From positions 16,934,630-16,998,629 of the forward strand of contig CM068828.1 in NCBI GenBank assembly GCA_028554795.2: a DNA stretch of 64,000 nt. The letters are read 5' to 3'. The notes under the pieces are model-generated. The model was given only the letters and a program-made list of their open reading frames with translations. It had not been told where the DNA came from and did no database searches. Each line of letters opens with the position of its first letter. Position 1 is the stretch's first letter. The stretch is from Sinohyriopsis cumingii (lineage: Eukaryota; Mollusca; Bivalvia; Unionida; Unionidae). The translations under genes and the position numbers were made by a program. Below are positions 1 to 10,487 of the stretch, piece after piece.

Positions 1-171
1 GTTTGTTTGTATTTCTCTCTTCAAATTTTATACAACATATTAATAAGGGTCTAAAACAGATTTATTTAAAATTAAATTGTCCGAATGCCGATCTACCTCC
101 ACCCGCAAAGCTTTTCTCCTTCACCGTCTTGGTTGGTAAGGCTGCAGTAGGCATAAATGATCAACAAAGAA

Positions 172-295
172 ACACACTGGACAAAACCTGTGCATAGTTC
201 ATTCATTCCATCAACACACTGGACAGGGCTGTGCAGAGTTCATTCATTCCGTCCACAACCTGGACAGGGTTGTGGCGAATTCATTCATTCCGCCA
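172..295. repeat. Short tandem repeat, about 42-bp unit, 3 copies
   Basis: Three diverged copies of a unit containing CACTGGACAGGGCTGTGCAG and ending TTCATTCATTCC follow each other. No coding role is visible. Confidence 0.6.
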
Positions 296-299
296 ATAC

Positions 300-1960
300 G
301 CGTTTGCTTGTAATCAATCTTATCTGATATGAAAATACAAGTATGTTTATTTGTATGTGATATATAATAAAATATATGTTTAGTATATACTATGCAGTGA
401 CGAGTTGATTCACGATTTGTGTATCGTACGATTCGCACTCAAATGTCTGACAGTTGCATTACCATTAGCTAATTCAAAGGTCACCAGATCATAACCCTAA
501 GCGGTCGCTCTCAGATCTTTACCAAGGACAATGGGAATATGATTTTGATAAAAGAATAAACACGTAACATATGCAAAACAGCATACCACACAACACATTA
601 TGGAGAAGGTGCAAATCCTGATATCCATGACAACATAATAATTTAGGGCGTAATGGTGTGTTTATTAAGTCCATAAACATTTATCGTAAACATAATTAGA
701 AAAAGGTAATCAAGCAAAGAGATAAATACATAGAAAACGGACAATTTAAGATAAAAATAACCATTCAAACTGGGATAAAATGAACAAATCAAATATCATT
801 TTTCTCATTTCAAGGGGGAAAAAACAAAACCCGTGTTACGAGTCTATGCTCTAACAGAAAAGAGTGAAAGAGAACAAGGTTTGTTAAATTTAACAAATAT
901 AATTTATTTCCCCAGAATACAAATTCAAAATGAGAATAAAGGACTTACGGTAATGCGAATTAAATCAAAAAGAATCCAAGAATTAGATCAGGCACTAGTC
1001 CTAGCAATTTAATGTCCTGAATAAAATTCACAAGTCCCGAAGAAATCTAAAAACTAAAGGCAATGACGTGTCTATTATAGCTTGTAGAGTGTTCATGTGT
1101 CAACATTCTTTTGATGAATCAGAGTAATATAATTCCAGGTTTGAATTCAGTATAAATTCCAGTGAAGTTAAGAAATTTATCAGTGCACTTTTGCATTCTG
1201 AGAGAAAATAATCACATGAATTCACTACTTTGAAGAAAAGGATTCAAGCCTTTAATAATAAAAAAGTAATGGACACAAATACAACTTCATCCAGCTAAAA
1301 CGTAACGCACGAATAAGCAGGTCCTCACATATCCAAGATAAGATAGTTCTCTAACTGACCTCCGGTCACAGTTAACCTTCTAAAATGATTTCATTACCTA
1401 TTTAAAAATAACCTTCTAGAACAATCCTGCTATTTACAAAACAATAAACTAGATTATGTATAATTCATTTAGGAAATTCTAAAACCCTGGCCCAACTAAG
1501 CAGATTTACTACTTCTATGAATAAAAATACTGATTTAAAACCCATACAGATAAAGAATAATTTAGCTTTGCATTAGTTGTTACAATGAATACAATAAAAA
1601 AGTCCATTTGTGTCAAGCAAAAATGAAGTCAATTTTATACAAGGTCTAGTCCAACAAGCAATGTTACCTTACAGTAGCGTGTAATGAAATAAAATAAAAT
1701 CAAACTATCCAAGAAAACAAGTTAAATATGCATAACACTCCCTAACATCGAAGGTTTAAAAACAAAACCTAATCAAGAAAACTGTTTAATGAATAATTTG
1801 TACATGGCCCATTTTATTTAAGGTTGAATATGAAGTGTTTACACTTACAGAGTCAATTTTCATTCCCATGACCCGGTTGTTATCTTTGCAACTGTGCAAT
1901 AATTACTATATATAGAAGTGAATCCCGACGCCATGTGTGTCTTTCTTGAAATTTTTATAT
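300..1960. other. Intergenic, nothing recognised
   Basis: AT-rich DNA with no open frame of note, no tRNA boxes and no protein similarity that I can recognise. Confidence 0.6.
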
Positions 1961-1964
1961 TAGC

Positions 1965-2110
1965 AATGTACACACTGGCACTTAATGCCCTTAAGGTCTA
2001 TACCGTGTACACCCGTATCAATGTACACACTGGCACTTAATGCCCTTAAGGTCTATACCGTGTACACCCGTATCAATGTATACACTGGCGCTTCACGCCC
2101 CAAATTCTGC
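1965..2110. repeat. 55-bp tandem repeat, 2.6 copies
   Basis: The unit starts AATGTACACACTGGCACTT and recurs at 1965, 2020 and 2075. The first two copies are almost identical and the third decays after about 30 bases. Confidence 0.8.
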
Positions 2111-2188
2111 ATATTACCTTGTACAGGTAGAACTAAGTACATACTGTCGTTGCCTATCTTAAATTTTGTTTACACCGTATTTATCTGC

Positions 2189-2191
<3 letters not shown>

Positions 2192-2232
<41 letters not shown>
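2192..2232. repeat. (GA)n microsatellite
   Basis: About 20 uninterrupted GA dinucleotides lie directly downstream of the 55-bp repeat. Confidence 0.95.
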
Positions 2233-2234
<2 letters not shown>

Positions 2235-2649
2235 GCGGGTAAGTAGTTATTAAAAATAGGTAGGAAAGGAAACATAATACTTAAAACCAGATATCTGCTT
2301 CACTTTCAGCCATGGTTTCATTCTATACGTTAGGTAATCAGGAACTTCAGCTATTATAATAACTTGATTTAAATTCGTAGGACAAAACTACCGACCGAAA
2401 TATTACGTGACGTGAAATTTACAGCCATACAAATATTAATTGTAAGCGCTGAGTTCAAACGCTAATCGTGTGAAGATAAAAACACTAGTATAAATACATT
2501 ACAGTCCATGCACATAAAATTCTTTTAAAGGTGTCTAAATACAGGATAAGTAATGTAATTTAAGTTCTTTCAAATGTGTCTAACTACATTAGAATCAATG
2601 TACACTAAATTCATTCAAAGGTGTCTAAACCAGACGCAATACTATTGGA

Positions 2650-3085
2650 ACATTCCAAATGTGACCACGAGGATTATATATCTCGATCAGTTGGAACACG
2701 CAAAAGGTGACCACGAGTAACCCATATCTCGATCAGTTGGAACAGGCAAAATGTGACCACGAGGAACCCATATCTCGATCAGTTGGAACAGGCAAAATGT
2801 GACCACGAGGAACCCATATCTCGACAAGTTGGAACAGGCAACATGTGACCACGAGGAACCCATATCTCGATCAGTTGGAACAGGCAAAATGTGACCACGA
2901 GGAACCCATATCTCGACAAGTTGGAACAGGCAAAATGTGACCACGAGGAACCAATATCTCGATCAGTTGGAAAACGCAAAATGTGATCACGAGGAACACA
3001 TATCCTGATCAGCTGGAAAACGCAAAATGTGACCACCACGAGGAACACATATCCCGATCAGCTGGAAAACGCAACGCTAAGACAG
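2650..3085. repeat. 46-bp minisatellite, about 9 copies
   Basis: The unit contains TGTGACCACGAGGAACCCAT followed by ATCTCGATCAGTTGGAACA. Successive copies are 46 bp apart (for example 2751 and 2797). Outer copies are more diverged. The unit length is not a multiple of three, so the overlapping minus-strand open frames are repeat artefacts. Confidence 0.9.
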
Positions 3086-3483
3086 AACACTAGAATCAGG
3101 AGGAGGATCAATAATTCATTTCTAGAATATTCTAGGTCGTCAGCAAGACTCGGTCTCTTACTAAAATTATAATTACAATCATGTAAAACATTAGGTGCAC
3201 CAGGTATTTCCACAGGATAATACCAATGTCCTAGATTCATATTAGGATAAACATGTTTACCTCAATTGATAATCTTCCTAATATTAAATCTGCACTCATA
3301 GAGAAATATTTGCTAGGTACTGTGTTGTTTAAAAACTAAATGTCAATGGTTAGGTAGACAGTGAAATTGATTTTTTACTATGAAATTCAAACGATTATAA
3401 CATATAATAAATACGAAAAACTAACAAACAATACATGTTAAATATACATAACAGAAGAAATAACACAGAACAGACATATTGAA

Positions 3484-3548
3484 AGGACAGCTCCGGTGGC
3501 CTAGTGGTTAGAACGTCCGCCTCGGATGTGGGAGGTCCGGGGTTCGAT
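3484..3548 (+). mobile_element. SINE head fragment (tRNA-derived)
   Basis: A tRNA-like stretch has a box A region (GGTGGCCTAGTGGTTAGA) and a box B region (GGGGTTCGA). It is the same head as the SINE on the minus strand at 43239-43571, but it stops directly after box B, so only the RNA polymerase III promoter part remains. Confidence 0.7.
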
Positions 3549-3549
3549 T

Positions 3550-6477
3550 AATTTAGATGCAATTAAGAATGGTTAGGACACGCTACAAACACTACAAGCT
3601 TGACGATATTTAGTGTAAAACTTAAATTACTAACTGACCATGATATGTATATGATGATAGAGGAAGGAAAAAGCGGTGTAACTAACACAGTTCTAAGGAA
3701 AGGCAAATACCGAATGCTAATGAGACATATATGAAAAGATAAATATAACGGCAAGTAATAAAGGTACACATCAAAGTCATTCATTATATTCCCAGACGCT
3801 AATATGAATATATAGCTAGGCTGTGGGCCAATATCTTTAACTATGCACATGATGAATATATTATATGCAGGAAGTCTAGTTGAAATAATTGATAATATTT
3901 TTACTAATTAATTACTGCATTTAATTTTGGAAGTCCTTTCAGAATGATAAATTACTTCAGTTATTCCCAATTTAACCCAGATAAATGAATCCCTGACAAA
4001 AATAATATATCTCCCTTGTAAAGAAACTGCTTGATGACTGCAAGGATACAAAATCAGCTGAATCAAAACTATTATATCCAATGGAAAGACAACAACAAAA
4101 TGGTAATACTGTATAGAAACATAATTTTTTTTTAATGTAATTGGTTTTAATACTTTAAATGATACGCACATTTTGACTAGTTTTAGACAATAATCTTCGC
4201 TGACATGAATTTAAGTCCTAGACAAGAATCAAGCAATGATTTAGAAAGTATTTTTCAAACTGACGACCAAATCAATGATAGCAACATGAATTGTACAAGT
4301 TGAGCAACAAAGACGGTGAGACTATACATGATGCATACAGATTTAGTACTCATCTCTTTTCAGAGATAAACGTTTTCAACTGTCATGAAGGATAACATCA
4401 AGTTCTTTGACACTATCAAGTATCTCAAGAGACAAAGATTTTACAAAAAGACAATCTGATAAATGAAAGATAAACAGTTAACAGTTATTCCAATTACAAA
4501 CTTTCGTGGGTTGGGGTCTAAACGTTTACTCCTTCAGGACTGATAAATAGGAAACGACTGTTTGAAAAGGAATAAAGACGAAATGAATTTAACCATGTCA
4601 TACGAGTGTTTAGACTACTATTACTGAATGTTTATTTTTCATATTTATAAGTTTCCATTATTTTCCCCTCCTTTCGTATTGAATAACACGGTTCGTTTCA
4701 AACACTGTTTACATTGCATATTCTCCTTACTATAGAAGACGGCCTAACTACATGTATTTTTCTCTAAAACCTTCAATCACAGAGTTGTACGACCATTTAA
4801 CTAATATTTCAAGATGCCAACCACTAAGAGCTGAGCTGGTTAAGCTTGCAGCTGGCATGAAATTATTTGAGATTCTAACTCTGAATATGTACGTGGCCCT
4901 CAGAAACGAAATAAAATATATATTTTATTGCATCTATAGATTCTTTCTTTTTATTTAAAAGTGGATGGATTCTTTCATAACATAAACCAGTTACCATACC
5001 ATGTATTGTTATATGCAATGTTTGTTAGCTTTTAATATGTACACTTACGGTGCTCATTTGCATATGAGTTTTCTTTTCATCGAATGAGTAATTAGTACAG
5101 TACCTAAAATGTTCATGAATTGAAATTCCTGGAGACCATGATTGGTTAGCGTTGTATACGGATCTAACCTTATCATATTGCTGTATTGCAAAACCTGTCA
5201 GGATATATTTCTCGAATATTCTGTATACTAGCAAATGTCTATCAATTTTATAAAAGGAAAAATAATGAGGGATACTCGTTAATGCTGAATTTTCTACTAT
5301 GCCGACGATTGTCTCCATATTGATGCAGTCATATAACAGAAAAAAACAATTGTATATTTGTGCTGATCATTATCAGATTGTGCAACTGATTCAAATAAGT
5401 ATCGATTTTCTCCTGTCACTTCGACTGATTTCTCAATGTGATATCAACTCTGAACTTCCAACAATGGCAGAATGACACAGCGAGCAATGATCTCCCAGTG
5501 TCTGAATGTCTAGTTGTATTCGACACAGCTTCTCATACTGCACAAAATACTAGGCTTTCTATCGGAGTGTTTGAACTTAACAGCTCCTAGTCTTACGTTG
5601 GTCGCTTTTAATTCATTATATTTTTTTTCCCGACCTTTATCTAACGGAACCAACGAACTATGAAATTGTTGTATTCATATCAATTAAGCTGATTCATCAT
5701 TCCTTGTGAGATGGCTATTTCTTGCACGAGCATTTTATCCATAGTGTTGAGTATCATCAGGGAATATTATAACAATTTAGTGGATTTTAATTTAATCTCC
5801 TATAATTTTAAATTTTAATTTAATTTAATTTCATGGTATTTACAATTTTTTAAAATTAAAAATAAGTTCATGAGCTGTCAAAGAATTCCCAGTGAGTAGT
5901 TTCCGACATTCAAAATAATGCATTTTCATGAAATTTAAGCATGAAAAAAGATGTTGTTGTTAACCTCTAAAGATAAATAAAGTGATCACGAGAAATTAAA
6001 AGTCTCAAAATATTTCCAAAAATTAATTTGCCCCTTATACAGTCCAACTTAGTGGTCTGAACGTAGCAAGAGAAAGGCGGACGCCATTTAAGGAAATACT
6101 TTTCTTGTTTTGTCGTACCTGGAGATTTTAATTTGAAACTTTGGTTCACAATACCCTATTATTTCACCATGAATTAAAATATGTTCTTGAGCTCTAATGG
6201 CTCATTTAAAGACCTAGAAACATATGATCTATGTGCACAAAAGTGTCAACAGGGATCTGCCAGATGATAGTATAGACACGTAGTTACATGTCGTCATCCG
6301 AACCATGTGTTTGCATGTACACAAAACGCACACATTTTGATTATTGATTTTCAAAATTGTGATTGTTAGGCCTTTGCTAATAGGATAGCAAACTTTCAGT
6401 AGAAAATGGAGAAGAAAAAAAAACACGAAGTGCTTGTTATCCATTCCAATTCATACTATATAATGAACAGTACAAGT
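3550..6477. other. Intergenic, nothing recognised
   Basis: AT-rich sequence with scattered open frames under 100 codons that show no domain, no codon bias and no shared structure. I see no gene here. Confidence 0.6.
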
Positions 6478-6489
6478 GCAACATTAACG

Positions 6490-6737
6490 ACGGGCCCCGA
6501 GTGGCCGAGTGGTCTAAAGCGCTCACCGTTCCGGATCACTGCCATCTCACCTCTGTCTGCGTGGGTTCGAGTCCAAGGCTCGGCTAGCGTGGGTACGTGG
6601 GAAAGCCTGCCAGTAGCTTCTCGTGGGTCGGTGGTTCTTCCCTGGGTTTTCCAGGGTTCTTCCTCCACCAGTTATACTGGCCGCCATGTATAGCCTATCT
6701 TGTGCTGAAAAATGGCGTTAAACCCTAGAACAACAAA
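6490..6737 (+). mobile_element. tRNA-derived SINE with 12-bp target duplication
   Basis: The 5' part is a tRNA-Leu-like head with box A (GAGTGGCCGAGTGGTCTAA) and box B (GGGTTCGAGTCC). The body contains GGTTCTTCCCTGGGTTTTCC and TGGCCGCCATGTATAGCC, resembling the conserved central domain of widespread molluscan/metazoan SINEs. The perfect duplication GCAACATTAACG flanks it at 6478-6489 and 6738-6749, which fixes both ends. Related minus-strand copies lie at 41135, 44924, 51876 and 52815. Confidence 0.92.
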
Positions 6738-6754
6738 GCAACATTAACGTAATA

Positions 6755-7084
6755 AGTAGTAATATGGGACAATCTAGGGACTATGGGACTTTAATGTTAA
6801 ACTAGGGAGTTTGTAACCTGGGGACTATGGGAATTTAACATGGGGCAATTTTACTTTGTAACCTGGGGACAATGGGAATTTAACATGGGGACAATGAATT
6901 GGGACTGTTTAGGGACAATGGAAATTTAACATGGTGGGACTGTCTAGGGACAATGGAAATTGAACGTGGGAAATGGATAGAACACAGACAATAGACAACA
7001 GACATTTAAAAAAAAACAAGAAATTTGGCATGAAAAGTCAATTTCTTTTCGAGGCATATGAATGGCCCTGAAAAGGGCCTTTGG
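6755..7084 (+). repeat. Left terminal inverted repeat of the Maverick
   Basis: It matches the reverse complement of 24615-24941 with roughly a dozen differences and a few small gaps. The outer two thirds are built of short sub-repeats around GGGACAATGGGAATTTAACA. The inner end carries the histone-type stem-loop at 7064-7079. Confidence 0.95.
7040..7079 (-). terminator. Histone-type 3'-end signal (stem-loop plus purine element), left TIR
   Basis: Read on the minus strand, GGCCCTTTTCAGGGCC (7079-7064) is a perfect 6-bp stem with a TTTC loop, matching the animal replication-dependent histone stem-loop. It is preceded by CCCAAA. After exactly 10 nt comes CTCGAAAAGAAATT (7053-7040), resembling a histone downstream element bound by U7 snRNA. 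The stop of the adjacent gene lies 37 nt upstream. Confidence 0.85.
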
Positions 7085-7115
7085 GTTTCTTCTTCTTCTT
7101 CTTCTTCTTCTTCTT

Positions 7116-7703
7116 CTATTTCCTCCATTTTTTAATCCATCCCCTTATCTTTCCCAAAATTCCTTTCTTCTTCGTCTCATCATTTTCCGGCATCCAGTCA
7201 GGGTGACCCATAGCCCTAAACTTCTGTTGGATCTTTATCCAGTTATGGTTCAGTTGCTCAAATCTTTCTTTTGTCTTTAGGTTTTCTCTTTCTTTCCTCT
7301 CCTTTGTCCACTTTTCTTTGATCTTCTTTACCTCTACCTCATAACTTTTCTCATTAATCCTCTCCTTTCTTCAGTCTGTCCAGACCCCTCTGCACATAAG
7401 AACACTCGGTCCCATACAACATATCTTCCAGAAAGCACCTGACTTTGCTTGCATTGTCAAGTGCTTCCTTTAAACTTCCCACTCTGACATAGGGGGATTC
7501 GTCAAACATCTCAGCCTCTTTTCATTCTCTTCTTTCATCCCTTCTACTAGGTCATTTGCTACGTTTAGGCTATTAGCATAGTCCAGGTACGCTGCTATCT
7601 TCCATTCATTTTCTAGCCTCTCCACTACATAGATAGCATCCATTATCCAATAGTATATATGTACCAAGTTGTTAAACAACTCTGTCACAGCCACCATCTT
7701 CAT
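7116..7703 (-). pseudogene. Accessory coiled-coil-type protein 1, broken frame
   Basis: No named family is recognised. The first frame starts at an ATG at 7703 (MKMVAVTELF) and runs to a stop at 7470. Coding-like sequence then continues in two further frames: one ends at 7354, and the last is a Lys/Glu-rich stretch with Trp residues ending at 7116. The intact length would be near 195 residues, mostly predicted helix. It is the first of three minus-strand units (with 8422-8894 and 9231-9596) that share a leader motif and a histone-type 3' signal. The upstream leader is at 7761-7787. The frame changes could be decay or sequence errors. Confidence 0.55.
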
Positions 7704-7760
7704 TGTCTTTATTCCGTAGAATGGCGCGAACGACAAACGCTTTGAGTTTTTATCTGGAAA

Positions 7761-7787
7761 GCACGGACGTGAAGGAAAACATCCCCT
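7761..7787 (-). promoter_or_regulatory. Conserved 27-bp leader motif, copy 1
   Basis: On the minus strand it reads AGGGGATGTTTTCCTTC then ACGTCCGTGC. The same sequence precedes the other two accessory genes (8958-8984, 9662-9688). It contains an ATG that opens only a very short frame in each copy, so it looks like a shared 5' leader or promoter element with an upstream mini-ORF. An AT-rich TATA-like stretch (GATAATATGAG) lies about 15-25 bp upstream. Confidence 0.6.
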
Positions 7788-7799
7788 ACTTTTCTCTTC

Positions 7800-8290
7800 T
7801 CATATTATCTACTATCCACACAGTAATGACTAGACAAATAACATAACCATAATATACTATCCACACAAGCGAAGCAGTAAAATCATAACCATAATATACT
7901 ATTCAGACACTTAAGCAGCATAAACATAACCAAAATATACTATTCACACACGGGAAGCAGCAAAATCAAACCCAAAATATACTATCAAAATACCCCGAAG
8001 CAGCAAAAGAAAAGTCATAATCTACTATACACACACGCAAAGCAGCAAAAAATAACCATAATCTACTATCCACACACGGGAAGCAGTAAAACAGAACCAT
8101 AATCTACTATTCACACACGCCAAGCATTAAAAAAAAAAAAAAAAAAATACCATCCACACAATAGGGAAGGTTTAATAACCACACACTTTACTATTCACAC
8201 ATACGTACTTTACATCTTACAAACCCTAATAATCTACTATTCACACAAACGTACGTTAGTTCTTACAAACACGAACACAAACACTCGCAA
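7800..8290. repeat. About 41-bp tandem repeat inside the Maverick
   Basis: Roughly nine imperfect copies centre on CTACTATCCACACACG followed by GAAGCAGTAAAA. The array fills the gap upstream (minus sense) of accessory gene 1 and includes a poly(A) run near 8130. It could be promoter or enhancer material, or simple expansion. Confidence 0.8.
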
Positions 8291-8358
8291 ATACACCAGG
8301 AAAAGGAGTGAGTGGTTTTTTTTACTACTCGACATTCACACAATGGCAATTTAAATAG

Positions 8359-8398
8359 TATCTCTTTTCTAGAACTTTGGTTAGCCCTGAAAAGCTGT
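8359..8398 (-). terminator. Histone-type 3'-end signal, degenerate stem, accessory gene 2
   Basis: Minus-strand ACAGCTTTTCAGGGCT (8398-8383) keeps the loop and 3' arm, but the 5' arm has mismatches. The purine block CTAGAAAAGAGATA (8372-8359) follows after the same 10-nt spacing as at the other four sites. The gene's stop is 24-25 nt upstream. Confidence 0.65.
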
Positions 8399-8421
8399 TT
8401 TTTAACTCCAGATGCACTGAT

Positions 8422-8894
8422 CTAATGCTGGCATCTCCCAGGCCTGGTACCGCAGACACATCTCCTACTCCATTCTCCTTCCAAGTTAACTATATTAGAT
8501 GGGAGTGCAGAGGCTGGATGGTTAGCCTCAGCACCCCAATCTTCACTTTCTGGGATTCGGAACACTTGTTGTTCCCTCTCGATTCTCCTGCGCTGCCAGA
8601 CCCTAGGATGGTGTAGTTGCGGCTGTTGTGCTGGTACCTGTGGTTGCGACTGTTGTGCTGGTACCGGCGCTACCTGTGGAGGTGCCAATGACTTCACCTC
8701 GTACACAAGTCTCATCATTATGTGAGACCTGATCCCACTCTTTTTTCTTCCTCTTGTTTCTTCCTTCTCTGTTCCTCCTCCTCTTTCATTCTGCCTCCTT
8801 CGACGATGGCCTCCGCTGCCAGCTCATTCAATAGACACCTGGCATATTCCAGGTGCATCTGGAGTTCTAACAGTTTTGCTAGTCTGATGCTCAT
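8422..8894 (-). pseudogene. Accessory coiled-coil/Pro-Gln-rich protein 2
   Basis: The family is unknown. ATG at 8894 opens a 58-codon frame (starting MSIRLAKLLEL, ending in a Glu/Lys/Arg-rich helix) that stops at 8718. The stop overlaps the ATG of a second frame as TAATG. That second frame (8718-8422) gives 98 residues rich in Pro and Gln (repeated VPAQQ) and Arg. The N-terminus resembles accessory protein 3 (MCSRLAKLNE). Either the two frames were one gene and a base was lost or gained, or they are coupled. A leader motif (8958-8984) and histone-type 3' signal flank it. Confidence 0.5.
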
Positions 8895-8957
8895 TTTCGT
8901 TCTTCACGAATCAAGAAGGGTAGCTAGACTGCCGACTGTTTTTGTATTATATGAAAA

Positions 8958-8984
8958 GCACGGACGTGAAGGAAAACATCCCCT
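8958..8984 (-). promoter_or_regulatory. Conserved leader motif, copy 2
   Basis: Identical to copy 1 over all 27 bases. TAATATAAGAG lies about 10-20 bp upstream and could act as a TATA element. Confidence 0.6.
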
Positions 8985-9154
8985 AGACTCAACTCTTATA
9001 TTACCAAGATCATTACCAAAAAACGCGCGAACCTAAAAGAAACACTCACTCACTTTTTTATACTAACCATCACTATTTTAACATTTTTACTAACCACTTA
9101 AAGAAAATGCTTATACTTATAATTTGTTCTAACATATCATAGGCAGTGGATTGT

Positions 9155-9194
9155 TATTTCTTTTCTAGAGTATGGGGTAGCCCTGAAAAGGGCT
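9155..9194 (-). terminator. Histone-type 3'-end signal, accessory gene 3
   Basis: AGCCCTTTTCAGGGCT (9194-9179, minus) forms a perfect 6-bp stem with a TTTC loop and is followed by ACCCCA, close to the usual ACCCA flank of histone stem-loops. CTAGAAAAGAAATA (9168-9155) follows after 10 nt. The gene's stop codon ends 36 nt upstream. Confidence 0.85.
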
Positions 9195-9230
9195 GGGTTT
9201 TGTGTGTGAACTTGAAGCTATGGAAATCTT

Positions 9231-9596
9231 TTAGGATCTAAGAGTGCGGCCTCCTCTGGCGACAGGCTTTCTCACAGGATAAGGCTTGCTTCTTCGGAAA
9301 GAGAAGGAGAACTCTTTGGTGTCGACACGGCAGTCGACAAAGCCTCTGTCAGGTTCCTGCTGCTGCTGCTGCTGTTGCTGCTCTCTCTGTTCTCTCTGCT
9401 GTTTCTGAAGTCTGTACTTCTCTGTCCATTCTTCTTTCTCCCTGTTAATTTCTTTTCAGAAGAGCTCTTCTATCAGGTCTTCAGTGACTTTTAACATTCT
9501 AACATTCTCTAACTCTTCCGGCTTCGGTATCAGACTTTGTCTGACACGATGCAAATTCACGTAGGCTTCGTTCAACTTGGCTAATCTTGAGCACAT
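9231..9596 (-). pseudogene. Accessory polyglutamine coiled-coil protein 3, one in-frame stop
   Basis: ATG at 9596 opens a frame of 122 codons that is continuous except for a TGA at 9458-9456 (codon 47). The first part is helical (MCSRLAKLNE start). The second part is Glu/Arg/Gln-rich with a short polyQ run, then an Arg-rich tail ending GGRTLRS. The family is unknown. The leader motif is at 9662-9688 and the stem-loop lies 36 nt past the stop. The frame is kept on both sides of the TGA, so this is a recent break, a readthrough site or a sequence error. Confidence 0.55.
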
Positions 9597-9661
9597 CTTC
9601 GTAAGAGGATGAGTCGAAAATGGATTGTCAAACTGGAGACTGTCCCGTTTCTATGGTCAAA

Positions 9662-9688
9662 GCGCGGACGCGAAGGAAAACATCCCTA
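9662..9688 (-). promoter_or_regulatory. Conserved leader motif, copy 3
   Basis: Matches copies 1 and 2 except for a few substitutions (GCGTCCGCGC instead of ACGTCCGTGC). Confidence 0.6.
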
Positions 9689-9818
9689 CACGGTTTTCGA
9701 GTCGGAACGCTAAATTAGTGTTATGTGAGGGATAGAGAGAAGTCAAAGAGCATGAATCATGATACCTATAGCATAACAAACGACAAAGGCATTTTTTCTT
9801 TCTTCAAAACACAACATT

Positions 9819-9824
9819 TTTATT
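9819..9824 (-). terminator. Poly(A) signal AATAAA
   Basis: A minus-strand AATAAA lies about 200 bp past the protease remnant, the last of the minus-strand core genes. It may end a shared transcript of that cluster. This contrasts with the stem-loop signals of the outer genes. Confidence 0.4.
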
Positions 9825-10009
9825 CAAAAATAACTCATCACTAACAAGTAACAAACATTTTTAACAATAACCATTCAATATAACATTAAACATTTTTTTC
9901 AACTAACTTTCTGTTTTGGACAGGGCTGACAACGTTGTGAATGAAACTGCGATTTCCACTGTTGGAAGTCATTGGGCTATTGATGGACACTACGTTTCCT
10001 AGCTAAAGA

Positions 10010-10468
10010 CAAAAGATAAGCATAATGGTCACAAAACCATCGATCTATTTTCTCATCGTTTCTAAAAGAATGACGATCAAAAATAAGTCACTAAATGTTC
10101 CAAAGAATATCCCAGACTGCGATGATGAAGAAAATACACACAATATTGTCCACACACCTAGGAATCTGTGCCTTGTAATTTCACATTATTGAATCGTGTG
10201 GTCTGAGCATTTCTTCTCATAAAGTCAATGATATCGTCTTCCAAAGGGGGCAATCCATACGTATCGAAATATTCCACACATCCTTCTTGAGGAAAGTACA
10301 CGGTTACCCAGTGGGTTCCTGGGAGATGACTGTCGTCCGTGTTGATCACATAAGCTTGATGGTCTTGATGTTGCGATGAGGGAGTTCATCTTTAGCTCAT
10401 ACGACATGATTCCAAGAAGCAGTGTACGAACTGTAGTTCAAAAGGTAATAAAGTTCCCAGGTATCCAT
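10010..10468 (-). pseudogene. Adenain-like cysteine protease (capsid maturation), broken
   Basis: The open piece (from 10349) contains GTHWVTVYF and VEYFDTYGLPP, the His and Asp blocks of the adenovirus-type C5 protease family that Mavericks use to process capsid proteins. A TAG at 10160-10158 interrupts the frame just before VCGQYC, which carries the presumed catalytic Cys. A frame change near 10350 separates the N-terminal part, whose first ATG (MDTWELYYLL) is at 10468, and further breaks lie after 10082. The His-Asp-Cys order is readable, but no intact enzyme can be translated. Confidence 0.85.
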
Positions 10469-10487
10469 GTTTGTGTTGTTTTTTTCT

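Noticed and set aside
3489-3548. Functional tRNA gene
   Set aside because: Box A and B are present, but no acceptor stem closes and the same head is part of a SINE elsewhere in the window.
6406-6693. Overlapping 95- and 70-codon ORFs
   Set aside because: They lie on both strands of the SINE; similar frames appear over the other SINE copies.
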